Assembly: GCA_018241995.1 (NCBI GenBank)
Contig: JAFECT010000003.1
Location: 124,001-188,000, forward strand
Length of the DNA: 64,000 nt
Direction of reading: 5' to 3'
DNA from: Pseudomonadota bacterium
GTDB lineage: Bacteria; Pseudomonadota; Alphaproteobacteria; Caulobacterales; Caulobacteraceae
In this document: in pieces, positions 7,986 to 15,957 of the stretch
Layout of the letters: the number at the start of each line of letters is the position of its first letter
Numbering within the stretch: the stretch's first letter is position 1
Position numbers and translations under genes: made by a program
The notes under the pieces: generated by a model
The model's database searches: none
Seen by the model: the letters and a program-made list of their open reading frames with translations, nothing else
What the model was told of the DNA's origin: nothing

Positions 7986-8855
7986 CTACCAGACAAGGTC
8001 GCGGATGGCCCAGTCGGCCTTGACCTCGGCCTTGCCGAGCAGGGCTTCCACCTTGGCCGGGTCGAGCCGGCCCTCGGCGTCTTCGGCCTCGCGCCCATGG
8101 ATGCCGGCGGCGACGAACAGCACCGGCAGGCCCTGGTTGTTGGCGCCCAGCACATCGGTCGGGATGCCGTCGCCGACCGCCAGCACGCGTGCGGTGTCGA
8201 GCGGGCGGCCGAGCAAGGTCGCGGCGCCGGAAAGGGCGCTCTGGTAGATCGGCGAAAAGGGTTTGCCGGCCATGGTCACCCGCCCGCCGAGCTCGACGTA
8301 GAGGTCGGCCAGGGCGCCCGCGCAATAGATCAGTTTCTCGCCGCGCTGCACCACACGGTCGGGGTTGGCGCAGACCATTTCCAGGTCGCGGGCGACGCAA
8401 ATCTCGAAGCGCGAGCGATAGTCTTCAGGCGTGTCCTTCTCGTCGTCGAATGGGCCGGTGCAGGAGACAAAGGCCGCTTCCTCAGGCGTCTCCGCGTATT
8501 CCACCCCGGTGCCCTCGTAGAGCGGGGCGTCGCGGGCCGGGCCCACGGCCCAGGCGGGGCCGGGCGCACGTTCGGCCAGGGCGTCGCGCGTGGCGTCGCC
8601 GGAGGTCACGAAACCGGACCAGGCGTCGTCGGGCACCCCGAGCGCGCGCAGCTGATGCACCACGTCCTTGGAGGGGCGTGGGGAGTTGGAGATCAGCACC
8701 ACCGGGCCGCGCTCCTGGCGGAAGCGCACCAGGGCCGCGCACGCCTCGGGAAAGCTCTCGCGGCCGTTATGGATCACGCCCCAGACGTCACAGAGCAGGA
8801 CGTCGTAGCGGTCGGCGATCGGGCCGAGGCGGTCGATGATCTGGGGCGCGGTCAT
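7986..8855 (-). CDS. HAD-superfamily hydrolase, NagD-like (TIGR01459 type)
   Basis: A 289-residue HAD phosphatase. Motif I is CDVWGVIHNG, with the nucleophile Asp near residue 23. The SNSPRPS segment is motif II, and AVGDGIPTDVLGANNQG near residue 240 is motif III/IV. This CDVWG form is typical of the TIGR01459 subgroup found in alphaproteobacteria, related to NagD and p-nitrophenylphosphatases; the natural substrate is not known. The ATG at 8855 was preferred to one ten codons upstream because it gives the family's N-terminus MTAPQIIDRL. It follows the Ada/2OG pair on the same strand by 42 bases. Confidence 0.85.
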   Translation of the reverse strand: MTAPQIIDRLGPIADRYDVLLCDVWGVIHNGRESFPEACAALVRFRQERGPVVLISNSPRPSKDVVHQLRALGVPDDAWSGFVTSGDATRDALAERAPGPAWAVGPARDAPLYEGTGVEYAETPEEAAFVSCTGPFDDEKDTPEDYRSRFEICVARDLEMVCANPDRVVQRGEKLIYCAGALADLYVELGGRVTMAGKPFSPIYQSALSGAATLLGRPLDTARVLAVGDGIPTDVLGANNQGLPVLFVAAGIHGREAEDAEGRLDPAKVEALLGKAEVKADWAIRDLVW

Positions 8856-8897
8856 GGGCGGACCGTCTAGCGGTCCGTGCGGCACGGCGAAAGAGGC

Positions 8898-9572
8898 TCA
8901 CGCCGCGTCGTGGAAAATGATCCCGAGCGTGTGGCGCCGGCCTGAGCGCAGCGCGCTGACGCCGTGGCGCATCTGGGCGCGATAGTAGCCACGCGAACCG
9001 CGCACGGGCCGCTCGCGCACGGCGAAGGCGACGCCCTCGCCGAGGCCCAAAGGCACGACCTGGGCCTGGGCCTGCATGCGCGGGCGGTTCTCCACCAGCA
9101 CGAACTCGCCGCCCTCGAAGTCGCGGCCCGGCTGGTTCCGCAGGATCGCGACCTGGAAGGGGAAGACCACCTCGCCATAGAGGTCCTGGTGCAGGCGGTT
9201 GTAGTCGCCGGGGCCGTAGCGGAGCAGCAGCGGGGTCGGTCGCGTCTGGCCTGCGGCGGCGCAGATTTGGCGCAGTTCCGCGTGCGTCTCAGGCCAGCGC
9301 GACTCCAGGCCCAGCGCCGCCGCATGCCGATTGGCGACCTCGGCCAGAGGCGGGTAGAGCGTCTCGCGCAGGCGCTGGACCAGAGCCGGCAGCGGGTCGG
9401 AGAAGTAGCGGTACTCGCCCTGGCCGAAGCCGTGGCGGGCCATCACCACGGTGGAGCGGAAGCCGTCGGGCCGATCGTAGAGGGCGACCAACTCGGCGCA
9501 CTCTTCGGGCGTCAGCAACAGCCCGGTCGGCGCCCAACCCTGGGCGTCGAGGGCAGGGGCGAGGGCGCTCAC
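8898..9572 (-). CDS. 2OG-Fe(II) oxygenase, proline-hydroxylase-like, linked to ada
   Basis: A 224-residue iron/2-oxoglutarate dioxygenase. The facial triad is visible as HQD (His128, Asp130) and His203 in MRHGVS, and Arg213 in SGRRHTLG is the likely 2OG-binding residue. It resembles the prolyl-hydroxylase-like group (COG3826) more than AlkB. Its start overlaps the ada stop by four bases (ATGA), so it is co-translated with the alkylation-response regulator. This suggests a role in the adaptive response, which is inference. The substrate is unknown. Confidence 0.8.
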   Translation of the reverse strand: MSALAPALDAQGWAPTGLLLTPEECAELVALYDRPDGFRSTVVMARHGFGQGEYRYFSDPLPALVQRLRETLYPPLAEVANRHAAALGLESRWPETHAELRQICAAAGQTRPTPLLLRYGPGDYNRLHQDLYGEVVFPFQVAILRNQPGRDFEGGEFVLVENRPRMQAQAQVVPLGLGEGVAFAVRERPVRGSRGYYRAQMRHGVSALRSGRRHTLGIIFHDAA

Positions 9573-10648
9573 GCCCCCTCGCGTTCCAGGAGCGCCCGCT
9601 TCTTCTCAACGCCCCAGCGATAGCCGGTCAGCTTGCGGCCAGGACCACGACTAGAGCCGACGACCCGGTGGCAGGGGGTCAGGACGGCGATGGGGTTGGC
9701 CCCGCAGGCGGCGCCGACAGCACGGACGGCCTTGGGCGCGCCGATGGCCTCGGCCACCTGGGCGTAGGTCCAGGTCTGGCCGCGCGGGATGCGGCGTAGC
9801 GCGTCCCAGACCCGGTGCTGGAAGGCGGTGCCGCGCACGTCGGTCGGCAAGGCGGCCGCCGCGGCGCCCGGCGCCTCGTCCAGCACGGCGATCACGGCCT
9901 GGACCTGAGTTTTGAAGGCCGGGTCGCTGTCGACGCGCACCGCGTTGCTAAACCGGCGCTGGAAATCAGCCAGCAGCACCTCGGCGTCGTCGCCGAGCTC
10001 GACCGCGCAGACGCCCTTGTCGGTGGCGCCGACCAGCACCTGGCCGAGCGAGGAGGGGGCCACGGCGACGCGGATCGCCTCGCCCTTGCCCTGGTCGCGC
10101 CAGGCCTTGGGCGCCATGCCGAAGCGGCTTTCGGCGCCGTCGTAGAAGCGGCTGGCCGAGCCGTAGCCGGCGTCATAGACCGCCTCGGTCACCGAGGCGC
10201 CGGATCCCAGCGCCGCCTTGGCCTTGCGGTCGCGCACCGCCGCCCCGTACTGGGCCGGGGTCACGCCGGTCTCGGCCTTGAACACGCGGTGGAAGTGGAA
10301 CGGGCTCATGCCGGCGCGGTCGGCGAGGGTCTCCAGCGAGGGCGTCTCCTCGGCGTCTTCGATCAGGCGGCAGACCTTGGCGATCATCCCCGCGTTGGGC
10401 GAGGCGGCCTCGTCGGGCTTGCAGCGCTTGCAGGCTCTGAGCCCCGTGGCGCGCGCCTGTTCGGGCGTGTCGAAGAAGCGGACATTTTCACGGTTGGGCG
10501 TGCGCGCCGGGCAGCCCGCGCGGCAATAGACTCCGGTGGTCACCACCCCCATCACAAAGGCGTCGCGCAGGCCCTTGTCGCGGCGCGCAAAGGCGTCGTA
10601 GCGCTGGTCGTCGGTCAGGCGGGCGGCGTCGGTCACGGCATCGAACAT
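9569..10648 (-). CDS. ada: Ada: methyl-transferase and transcriptional activator of the alkylation response
   Basis: Ada repairs methylphosphotriesters and O6-methylguanine by suicide methyl transfer, and activates its regulon once methylated. The 359-residue product has all three parts. An N-terminal zinc domain carries Cys42, Cys46, Cys73 and Cys76 (CRAGCPA and CKRC). An AraC-type HTH follows (ETPSLETLADRAGMSPFHFHRVFKAETGVTP). The C-terminal methyltransferase has the active-site PCHRV (Cys326). The ATG at 10648 has a GAGGAGA ribosome-binding site; an upstream in-frame start would only add a low-complexity tail. It is divergent from the VOC gene, sharing a 112-base promoter region. Confidence 0.95.
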   Translation of the reverse strand: MFDAVTDAARLTDDQRYDAFARRDKGLRDAFVMGVVTTGVYCRAGCPARTPNRENVRFFDTPEQARATGLRACKRCKPDEAASPNAGMIAKVCRLIEDAEETPSLETLADRAGMSPFHFHRVFKAETGVTPAQYGAAVRDRKAKAALGSGASVTEAVYDAGYGSASRFYDGAESRFGMAPKAWRDQGKGEAIRVAVAPSSLGQVLVGATDKGVCAVELGDDAEVLLADFQRRFSNAVRVDSDPAFKTQVQAVIAVLDEAPGAAAAALPTDVRGTAFQHRVWDALRRIPRGQTWTYAQVAEAIGAPKAVRAVGAACGANPIAVLTPCHRVVGSSRGPGRKLTGYRWGVEKKRALLEREGA

Positions 10649-10760
10649 ATCGGGTCTCCTCGATCCTGACGCCAGTTTGTCGACGATCGGCGCCCTTCGC
10701 TTCCCGCGCCTTGCGGTCAAAGTCGGCGAGGGTGCAGGGTCGAACCCGGAGGACGCCCAG

Positions 10761-11102
10761 ATGCCCAGCCGCCTGACCTACGCCATAGAGTTCGTGGCCG
10801 ACATGGACCGCGCCATCGCCTTTTACCGCGAAGTGGTGGGACTGGAGCCCAAGTTCGCCTCGCCCGAGTGGACCGAATTCGCGACCGGCGAGACCACCCT
10901 GGCCCTGCATCCGGCCTCCGAGAGCAATCCGGCCGGGCGGGTGGAGCTGGGCTTCGACGTCGAGGACATCTGGGCCTTCCACGAGATGCTTGTGGCCAAG
11001 GGGATCACAGTCACCCGTCCGCCATCGCCTCAGCACGGCGTGATCGTGACCTCGGCCCTGGACGCCGAAGGGGCGCAGGTGACGTTCAGCGGGACGTTCT
11101 AG
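10761..11102 (+). CDS. VOC (glyoxalase/bleomycin-resistance fold) protein
   Basis: A 113-residue single-domain VOC protein: the beta-alpha-beta opening YAIEFVADMDRAIAFYREVVGL and the second module VELGFDVEDIWAFHEMLVAKGI are clear. VOC proteins bind a metal and act as lyases, isomerases or dioxygenases, or bind drugs; the specific role is not visible. The ATG at 10761 is preceded by GGAGG eight bases upstream. It is divergent from ada and convergent with tipF. Confidence 0.85.
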   Translation: MPSRLTYAIEFVADMDRAIAFYREVVGLEPKFASPEWTEFATGETTLALHPASESNPAGRVELGFDVEDIWAFHEMLVAKGITVTRPPSPQHGVIVTSALDAEGAQVTFSGTF

Positions 11103-11105
11103 GCC

Positions 11106-12392
11106 TCAGCCGTATTTCCGGCGTCGGCCGCTCAGGCCGGTGTGGTGCAGGCTGGAGCGGATGAATTCGGCCGGCGGATCGGTCTCGGCCAGGACCTGCT
11201 CCTTGATGGCGCGCGGTTCGCCGAACAGATGGCCTTGGCCGTAGCCGATCTCCAGCTCCAGCACGTCGACCACCTGGCGCTCGGACTCCACCTTCTCGGC
11301 CACGACCTCCAGGCCATAGCGGCGGGTGAGCGTCGCGAAATCCGAGGCGTGGATGTCCTTGAACTCGCGCAGCGCCGGCTCGCCGTCGACGTCCAGCAGC
11401 TGTTCGAGCAGGAGCTCGGCCGAGACCTTGAGGAACTTCACGTCCGAGCGCTGCAGGTCCTGGAAGTCGAGGTCGAGGGTCTGGACCTTGTCGAGCGAGA
11501 AGCGGAAGCCGAGGTCGGCCAGCTTGCTCATGTTGCGGGCTTCCACGGCGCCGCGCGCTTCGAACGCCGCCTGGCCCAGTTCGAAGATCAGGGCGCCGCC
11601 CAGGTCACGGTTGTCGGCCAGGAATTCCAGGAACTGCGGGAAGAAGGCCTCGTCGGCCAGGGAGGCGGGCGAGACGTTGCAGAAGATGCCCACGCGCCGG
11701 TCCTGCTTGGCCAGGCGGCGCACGATCTGCACGCAGCGGAACAGCAAGAGATTGTCGATGGTGGTGACCAGACCCTCGGGCTCGGCGACCGAAAGGTATT
11801 CCGCCGGCATCATCACCCTGCCGGTCTCGTCGCGCAGGCGCGAGAAGCTTTCGTAGAAGACGGTCTTGCGCTGGGGCAGGGAAACGACCGGCTGCAGGTA
11901 GAGGTCGACGCGATTGTCGGCCAGGGCCTCGCGCACAGTCTCCAGCAGGGCCGCGGTCTGGCGCGAGCGGCGGCCGTCGAAGCTTTCCGGCTGGGGATGG
12001 GCTCTGAGGCCCGAGAGGCGGACCTCCAGCTCCTCGCCCATGCGCTGGACCATGTCCTCCAGCAGGCGCACCTCGTCGGTCAGCTCTTCGGAACGCTTCA
12101 GCGCCCCGTCCTCGATCTTGGCGGCCAGGCCGTTGATGGTGTCCTGGGTGGCTTCCAGGGCGTCGGCCAGCAGGCGGTGCGCCTCGCGGATGGCCTCGAT
12201 CTCGCGGGTCAGGGCGATGCGGGTCGCGCCCTGGGCGATCAAGGTGTGGAAGGCGAACGCCAGGCCCAGCGTGCCCATCAGGGCGGCCGAACTCGTCTCC
12301 CAGCCGGCTCCGCCGCGCCACACCAGTGCGGCGACGATCATGGCGATGAACAGATAGGCGCTCATCAGAAGCGCCGTGGTGATTTTCCGCAT
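11106..12392 (-). CDS. tipF: TipF-like degenerate EAL-domain c-di-GMP receptor
   Basis: In Caulobacter, TipF is a polar membrane protein that binds c-di-GMP through a non-catalytic EAL domain and is needed for flagellum assembly. This 428-residue product has two N-terminal membrane segments (residues about 5-55), a coiled coil (about 60-125) and a C-terminal EAL domain (about 145-395). The signature is degenerate: ESF replaces EAL, and the DDFG-type metal motif reads LDKVQ. It is therefore very unlikely to be a phosphodiesterase and matches a receptor. The name rests on domain order and lineage, not on an alignment. Confidence 0.8.
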   Translation of the reverse strand: MRKITTALLMSAYLFIAMIVAALVWRGGAGWETSSAALMGTLGLAFAFHTLIAQGATRIALTREIEAIREAHRLLADALEATQDTINGLAAKIEDGALKRSEELTDEVRLLEDMVQRMGEELEVRLSGLRAHPQPESFDGRRSRQTAALLETVREALADNRVDLYLQPVVSLPQRKTVFYESFSRLRDETGRVMMPAEYLSVAEPEGLVTTIDNLLLFRCVQIVRRLAKQDRRVGIFCNVSPASLADEAFFPQFLEFLADNRDLGGALIFELGQAAFEARGAVEARNMSKLADLGFRFSLDKVQTLDLDFQDLQRSDVKFLKVSAELLLEQLLDVDGEPALREFKDIHASDFATLTRRYGLEVVAEKVESERQVVDVLELEIGYGQGHLFGEPRAIKEQVLAETDPPAEFIRSSLHHTGLSGRRRKYG

Positions 12393-12460
12393 TCGGGGCC
12401 GCCCGGCTGGAATCAGCCGATTATCAGGGTATCAAGACCGCGAGAAAAGGAACCAAGCAA

Positions 12461-13240
12461 ATGAGCGCTACCGGCGCCCTGTTCGATCTCACCGGCAAGG
12501 TGGCGATCATCACCGGATCCTCGCGGGGCATAGGCCGCGCCATAGCCGAGCGCATGGCCGAGCACGGCGCCAAGGTGGTGATCTCTTCGCGCAAGGCCGG
12601 CCCCTGCGACGAAGTCGCTCAGGCCATCAACGCCCGCTTCGAGGGCCGGGCCATCGCCATCCCCGCCAACATCGGCGCCAAGGAAGACCTGCAGCGCCTG
12701 GTCGACGAGACGCGCAAGGCCTTCGGCAAGATCGACATCCTGGTCTGCAACGCCGCGTCGAACCCCTACGCCGGGCCGATGGGCGGGATCTCGGATGATC
12801 AGTTCAACAAGATCCTGCAGAACAACGTGGTCTCCAACCACTGGCTGATCCAGATGGTCGCGCCGGAGATGGTGGAGCGGAAGGACGGGGCCATCATCGT
12901 GGTCTCGTCGATCGGCGGCCTGCGCGGCAACGCCCTGATCGGCGCCTACAACATCTCCAAGGCCGCGGACATGCAGCTGGTCAGAAACCTGGCGGTCGAG
13001 TTCGGCCCCTCCAACGTGCGGGTGAACTGCATCGCCCCGGGCCTGATCCAGACCGACTTCGCCAAGTACCTGTGGGAGAACCCCGCCATCCTGAAGGCCA
13101 CCACCGACCCCATGCCGCTGAAGCGCATAGGCCAGCCGGACGAGATCGCCGGCGCGGCGGTCTATCTGGCGGCGCCGGCCTCGGCCTATATGACCGGCCA
13201 GACCCTGGTGATCGACGGAGGCGTGACGGTCGCGTGGTAG
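12461..13240 (+). CDS. SDR-family oxidoreductase
   Basis: A 259-residue classical short-chain dehydrogenase/reductase. The cofactor motif TGSSRGIG is at residues 18-25, NAAS at 97-100, the catalytic Ser at 149-150, and the YxxxK pair is Tyr163/Lys167. The C-terminus ends with the usual TGQTLVIDGG. The NADP/NAD preference and the substrate cannot be told. AAAGGAA lies before the ATG. The downstream acyltransferase gene starts at a GTG inside its last codons, so the two are probably coupled. Confidence 0.93.
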   Translation: MSATGALFDLTGKVAIITGSSRGIGRAIAERMAEHGAKVVISSRKAGPCDEVAQAINARFEGRAIAIPANIGAKEDLQRLVDETRKAFGKIDILVCNAASNPYAGPMGGISDDQFNKILQNNVVSNHWLIQMVAPEMVERKDGAIIVVSSIGGLRGNALIGAYNISKAADMQLVRNLAVEFGPSNVRVNCIAPGLIQTDFAKYLWENPAILKATTDPMPLKRIGQPDEIAGAAVYLAAPASAYMTGQTLVIDGGVTVAW

Positions 13241-14229
13241 AGCCTCCCGATCCGGCCGCGGCTGCGGCTCCGGCCAAGAAGAAAAAGAAGAAGGGCCAGC
13301 GCTATCCTCGCTGGCTCCTGATGGTCGGCTGGGTGCTGGAGACCATCGCCTACGACCTGTTCCACCTGATCATCCGCGCCATACCGGTGGATTGGGCGTC
13401 GAACTTCGGCGGCTGGGTGTGCGTGACCTTCGGGCCGATGACCAGCGTGCAGAAGACCGTCGAGCGCAATCTGCAGCTCGCCTTCCCCGACATGCCCGAA
13501 GTCGAGCGCCGGGCGCTGATCCGCGCCCAGTGGGAGAACACCGGCCGGGTGTTCGCCGAGTTCCCGATCCTCGACAAGCTGACGCCGGAGTCCGGCCGGG
13601 TTCAGGTGATCAACGGCGAGCGGCTGGAGGCCATCCGCGACGGGGGCAAGCCGGTGGTCTTCGCCTCAGGCCACTTCGCCAACTGGGAGATCATGCCCGC
13701 CACCATCGTCCGCTATGGCGTGGTCTGCGAGATGACCTACCGCGCGGCCAACAACCCCTTCGTAGACAAGCGCATCCGCGACAGCCGCGCCCGCTATGGG
13801 GTCAAGCTGTTCGCGCCCAAGGGCGGCGACGGCGCGCGCGAACTGCTGGAAGGCATGAACCGGGGCGCCTCGGTCGCTCTGATGAACGATCAGAAGTTCA
13901 ACCAGGGAATCGCCGTCCCCTTCTTCGGCCACATGGTGATGACCGCCCCGGGGCCCTCGCGCCTGGCGCTTCGCTTCGGCACCGTGCTGCAGCCGATGTC
14001 GGTGACGCGGCTGAAGGGCGCGCGCTTCAAGGTGGTGGTCGAGCCGCCGATCGAGGTGCCCAACACCGGCGATCGTTCAGGCGATATCGAGACGGGGGTG
14101 CGCCGCATCACCGAATGGATCGAGGCGCGCGTGCGCGAGCATCCTCAGGATTGGTTCTGGGTGCACAAGCGCTGGCCGAACGAGGCCTATGCGGCGCTGG
14201 ACTCGGAGTCGTCGGCGTCCGGGACGTGA
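13234..14229 (+). CDS. LpxL/HtrB-type lauroyl acyltransferase
   Basis: Membrane-associated acyltransferases of this family add secondary acyl chains to lipid A. The 331-residue product has one hydrophobic anchor (about residues 26-50) and the catalytic HX4E motif as HFANWE (His147, Glu152). Conserved downstream blocks are LMNDQKFNQGIAVPFFG and WFWVHKRW. No ATG is available before the anchor. The GTG at 13234 overlaps the SDR stop and gives a short tail with six consecutive lysines (residues 15-20). A later ATG at 13321 would cut into the anchor. Its last 43 bases overlap the convergent response-regulator gene. Confidence 0.85.
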   Translation: MVEPPDPAAAAAPAKKKKKKGQRYPRWLLMVGWVLETIAYDLFHLIIRAIPVDWASNFGGWVCVTFGPMTSVQKTVERNLQLAFPDMPEVERRALIRAQWENTGRVFAEFPILDKLTPESGRVQVINGERLEAIRDGGKPVVFASGHFANWEIMPATIVRYGVVCEMTYRAANNPFVDKRIRDSRARYGVKLFAPKGGDGARELLEGMNRGASVALMNDQKFNQGIAVPFFGHMVMTAPGPSRLALRFGTVLQPMSVTRLKGARFKVVVEPPIEVPNTGDRSGDIETGVRRITEWIEARVREHPQDWFWVHKRWPNEAYAALDSESSASGT

Positions 14230-14717
14230 GCGTCGGTGGAACGGCGCATCGGGCCTGAATAGCGGTCGTCGTTCACGCGACGCCGGCAGGGGCCGAAATA
14301 GGTGTCGGTGCGGACGTAGGGGCGCGGCTTGAAGATCACCGCCTGGATGCGGCTGAGGATCGAGCGCGCCGTCACCGGCTTCACAACGAACTCGGTCACG
14401 CCCGCGTCGCGCGCCTCATAGACCCGCGAGCGTTCGGCATGGCCGGTCATCATGATGATCGGCAGATAGGTGTTGGGGCTGTCGTTGGCGCCGCGCACCA
14501 GGCGGGTGAACTCCACCCCATCCATGGGCGCCATGTTGAAGTCGACGATCGCCAGGTCCGCCGGGAATTCGCGCAGCACCTGAAGCGCCTCGGACCCGTC
14601 GCTGACTTCGCGGATGCGCTTTACGCCCACGCCCTTAAGGACTGCGGCCACGATGGCGCGCATGTGCTGGTTGTCGTCGGCGAGCAGGACCTGCAGCGAT
14701 TCCAGGGGGGACGACAT
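14187..14717 (-). CDS. Single-domain response regulator
   Basis: A 176-residue CheY-like receiver with no DNA-binding or enzymatic output. The acidic pocket is Asp14/Asp15, the phospho-acceptor is Asp59 (IVDFNM), the switch Thr is in MMTGHA and the Lys in VVKPV. A C-terminal tail (about 135-176) has the basic motif GPCRRRVNDDRYSGPMRR, seen in many alphaproteobacterial stand-alone receivers, then an acidic end. No histidine kinase is adjacent. The final 43 bases overlap the convergent acyltransferase gene, so the two 3' ends can form antisense RNA. Confidence 0.9.
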   Translation of the reverse strand: MSSPLESLQVLLADDNQHMRAIVAAVLKGVGVKRIREVSDGSEALQVLREFPADLAIVDFNMAPMDGVEFTRLVRGANDSPNTYLPIIMMTGHAERSRVYEARDAGVTEFVVKPVTARSILSRIQAVIFKPRPYVRTDTYFGPCRRRVNDDRYSGPMRRSTDAHVPDADDSESSAA

Positions 14718-14788
14718 CAGACGCCTTCGGCACGGACCAGTAGCTGATCCTCCCTATATGCCATTGAATAGTTGGGAAACCGTTTAAA

Positions 14789-14804
14789 GTTGAACTAGTT
14801 CGAC
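14789..14804. promoter_or_regulatory. 16-bp near-palindrome upstream of the response regulator
   Basis: GTTGAACTAGTTCGAC is an inverted repeat with one mismatch pair, centred on CTAG. It lies 72 bases upstream of the response-regulator start in an AT-richer stretch, so it could be an operator. Function is not established. Confidence 0.25.
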
Positions 14805-14857
14805 GAAATGTATCGGCGTTCTCTCAGGCCTTGCGAGGCTAAGGCCGACAAGGAAAT

Positions 14858-14873
14858 CTCGCCTTTTGGCGAG
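14858..14873 (-). terminator. Terminator after the M23 peptidase gene
   Basis: CTCGCC and GGCGAG form a perfect 6-bp stem with a 4-base loop, two bases past the M23 stop. On the minus strand it is followed by ATTTCCTT, a moderately T-rich tail. Confidence 0.55.
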
Positions 14874-14875
14874 GA

Positions 14876-15703
14876 TCAGGCGGGGGCCTTGCCGCCCACA
14901 AGCAACGAGGGATCGAGATTTCGTCCTCGCCATTTCAGGCGCCAGCACAGGTGCGGCCCGGTGGCGCGGCCGGTCATGCCCACGGAGCCGATTCGCTGGC
15001 CCGTCGTGACGAAGTCGCCGGTCTTCACCATCTGGGCCGACTGGTGCAGGCAGCAGGAGATCAGGCCCTGGCCGTGGTCGATCATGGTCAAGCCGCCCTC
15101 GTAGTGCAGGTGCGGCTCGGCCAGCACCACCTTGCCGGGGGCGGGCGCATGGATCGGCGTGCCCTGCGGCGCGGCCAGGTCGATGCCGTAGTGGGGCCGC
15201 GACGGCGTGCCGTTCAGCACTCGCTGATTGCCGAAGCGGCCCGAAACCACGAAATGGTCCAGCGGAAAGCGGAAGCCGTCCTTGAACCAGTCGCCCTCCG
15301 CAACGCTGGCGAAGGCCGCGGCCTTCAGCGCCGCCTCGCGCTTGATTCGCTCCAAAAGCGCCGGGTCGGTAGGGGTGACAGTGTCCTGCGGCACGCCGTT
15401 GACGTGCTGAACGTCATAGACGACCGGCGTGATGGCCAGGGTCTGGGCGCCGTGGCCGGAGACTTCGAGCACCGCGCCGGCCGCCGCGTCCCGGTCGAAA
15501 CCGATAATGTAGAAGCCCTGGGCGGAGGCATGACCGACGGGCTGGCCGTCCAGCCTGATCGCGGCGCCAGGCGCGGTCCGCCCGATGACATAGCCGCCTT
15601 GAACCTGGCGACCGGCGATGGCCAGCGGCCCGGCGGCCAGCGCAGACCCGGCGAGCCCGGTGGCGCTGAGGCCGATGAGCAGGCCGCGGCGGCTGGGCGT
15701 CAC
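14876..15703 (-). CDS. M23-family metallopeptidase-like protein with atypical zinc motif
   Basis: LytM-type M23 enzymes cleave peptidoglycan peptide bridges in the periplasm. The 275-residue product starts with a twin-arginine-like signal (SRRGLLIG), has a beta-rich middle, and ends in an M23 domain. The first motif HxxxD is intact (His171, Asp175) and His220 is in place. The terminal HxH reads HLC (His251, Cys253), so the third zinc ligand is a cysteine. Activity may be altered or lost. The GTG start at 15703 overlaps the DUF2093 stop (GTGA). A terminator-like hairpin follows. Confidence 0.85.
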   Translation of the reverse strand: MTPSRRGLLIGLSATGLAGSALAAGPLAIAGRQVQGGYVIGRTAPGAAIRLDGQPVGHASAQGFYIIGFDRDAAAGAVLEVSGHGAQTLAITPVVYDVQHVNGVPQDTVTPTDPALLERIKREAALKAAAFASVAEGDWFKDGFRFPLDHFVVSGRFGNQRVLNGTPSRPHYGIDLAAPQGTPIHAPAPGKVVLAEPHLHYEGGLTMIDHGQGLISCCLHQSAQMVKTGDFVTTGQRIGSVGMTGRATGPHLCWRLKWRGRNLDPSLLVGGKAPA

Positions 15704-15930
15704 GCCTTGGCCGCCTCTTGGGGGTTGAGCTCCTGCCAACGCTTGAACGCCTCCTGCGGCCCGGCGTAGGCCTCCTGGCGCACGGGGTTCCAGTACTTCA
15801 GGGCGTCCAGCGCGATGCGCTTGCCCGACACGGCGCAGACCACGAAGCGGCCGGGCTTGAGGATGACCCACTCGCCGTCCCCGTAGTGGACGACGGCCTT
15901 CCCCTCGAGATTGGCGTCGAAAGCGTTCAT
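15700..15930 (-). CDS. DUF2093 protein
   Basis: A 76-residue protein of the alphaproteobacterial DUF2093 family (AVVHYGDGEWVILKPGRFVVCAVSGKRIALDALKYWNPVRQEAY). No catalytic motif is visible and its function is unknown. It is co-translated with the M23 gene and lies 27 bases upstream of the xseA stop region, on the same strand as both. Confidence 0.8.
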   Translation of the reverse strand: MNAFDANLEGKAVVHYGDGEWVILKPGRFVVCAVSGKRIALDALKYWNPVRQEAYAGPQEAFKRWQELNPQEAAKA

Positions 15931-15957
15931 GGCCGGAATGTAGGCGATCCGGTCGGC

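Noticed and set aside
10649..10760. A classical Ada box between ada and the VOC gene
   Set aside because: Only partial resemblance to the enterobacterial box was seen (GCAAGGCGC), too weak to call.
11106..12392. An active c-di-GMP phosphodiesterase
   Set aside because: The EAL and DDFG-type metal motifs are substituted.
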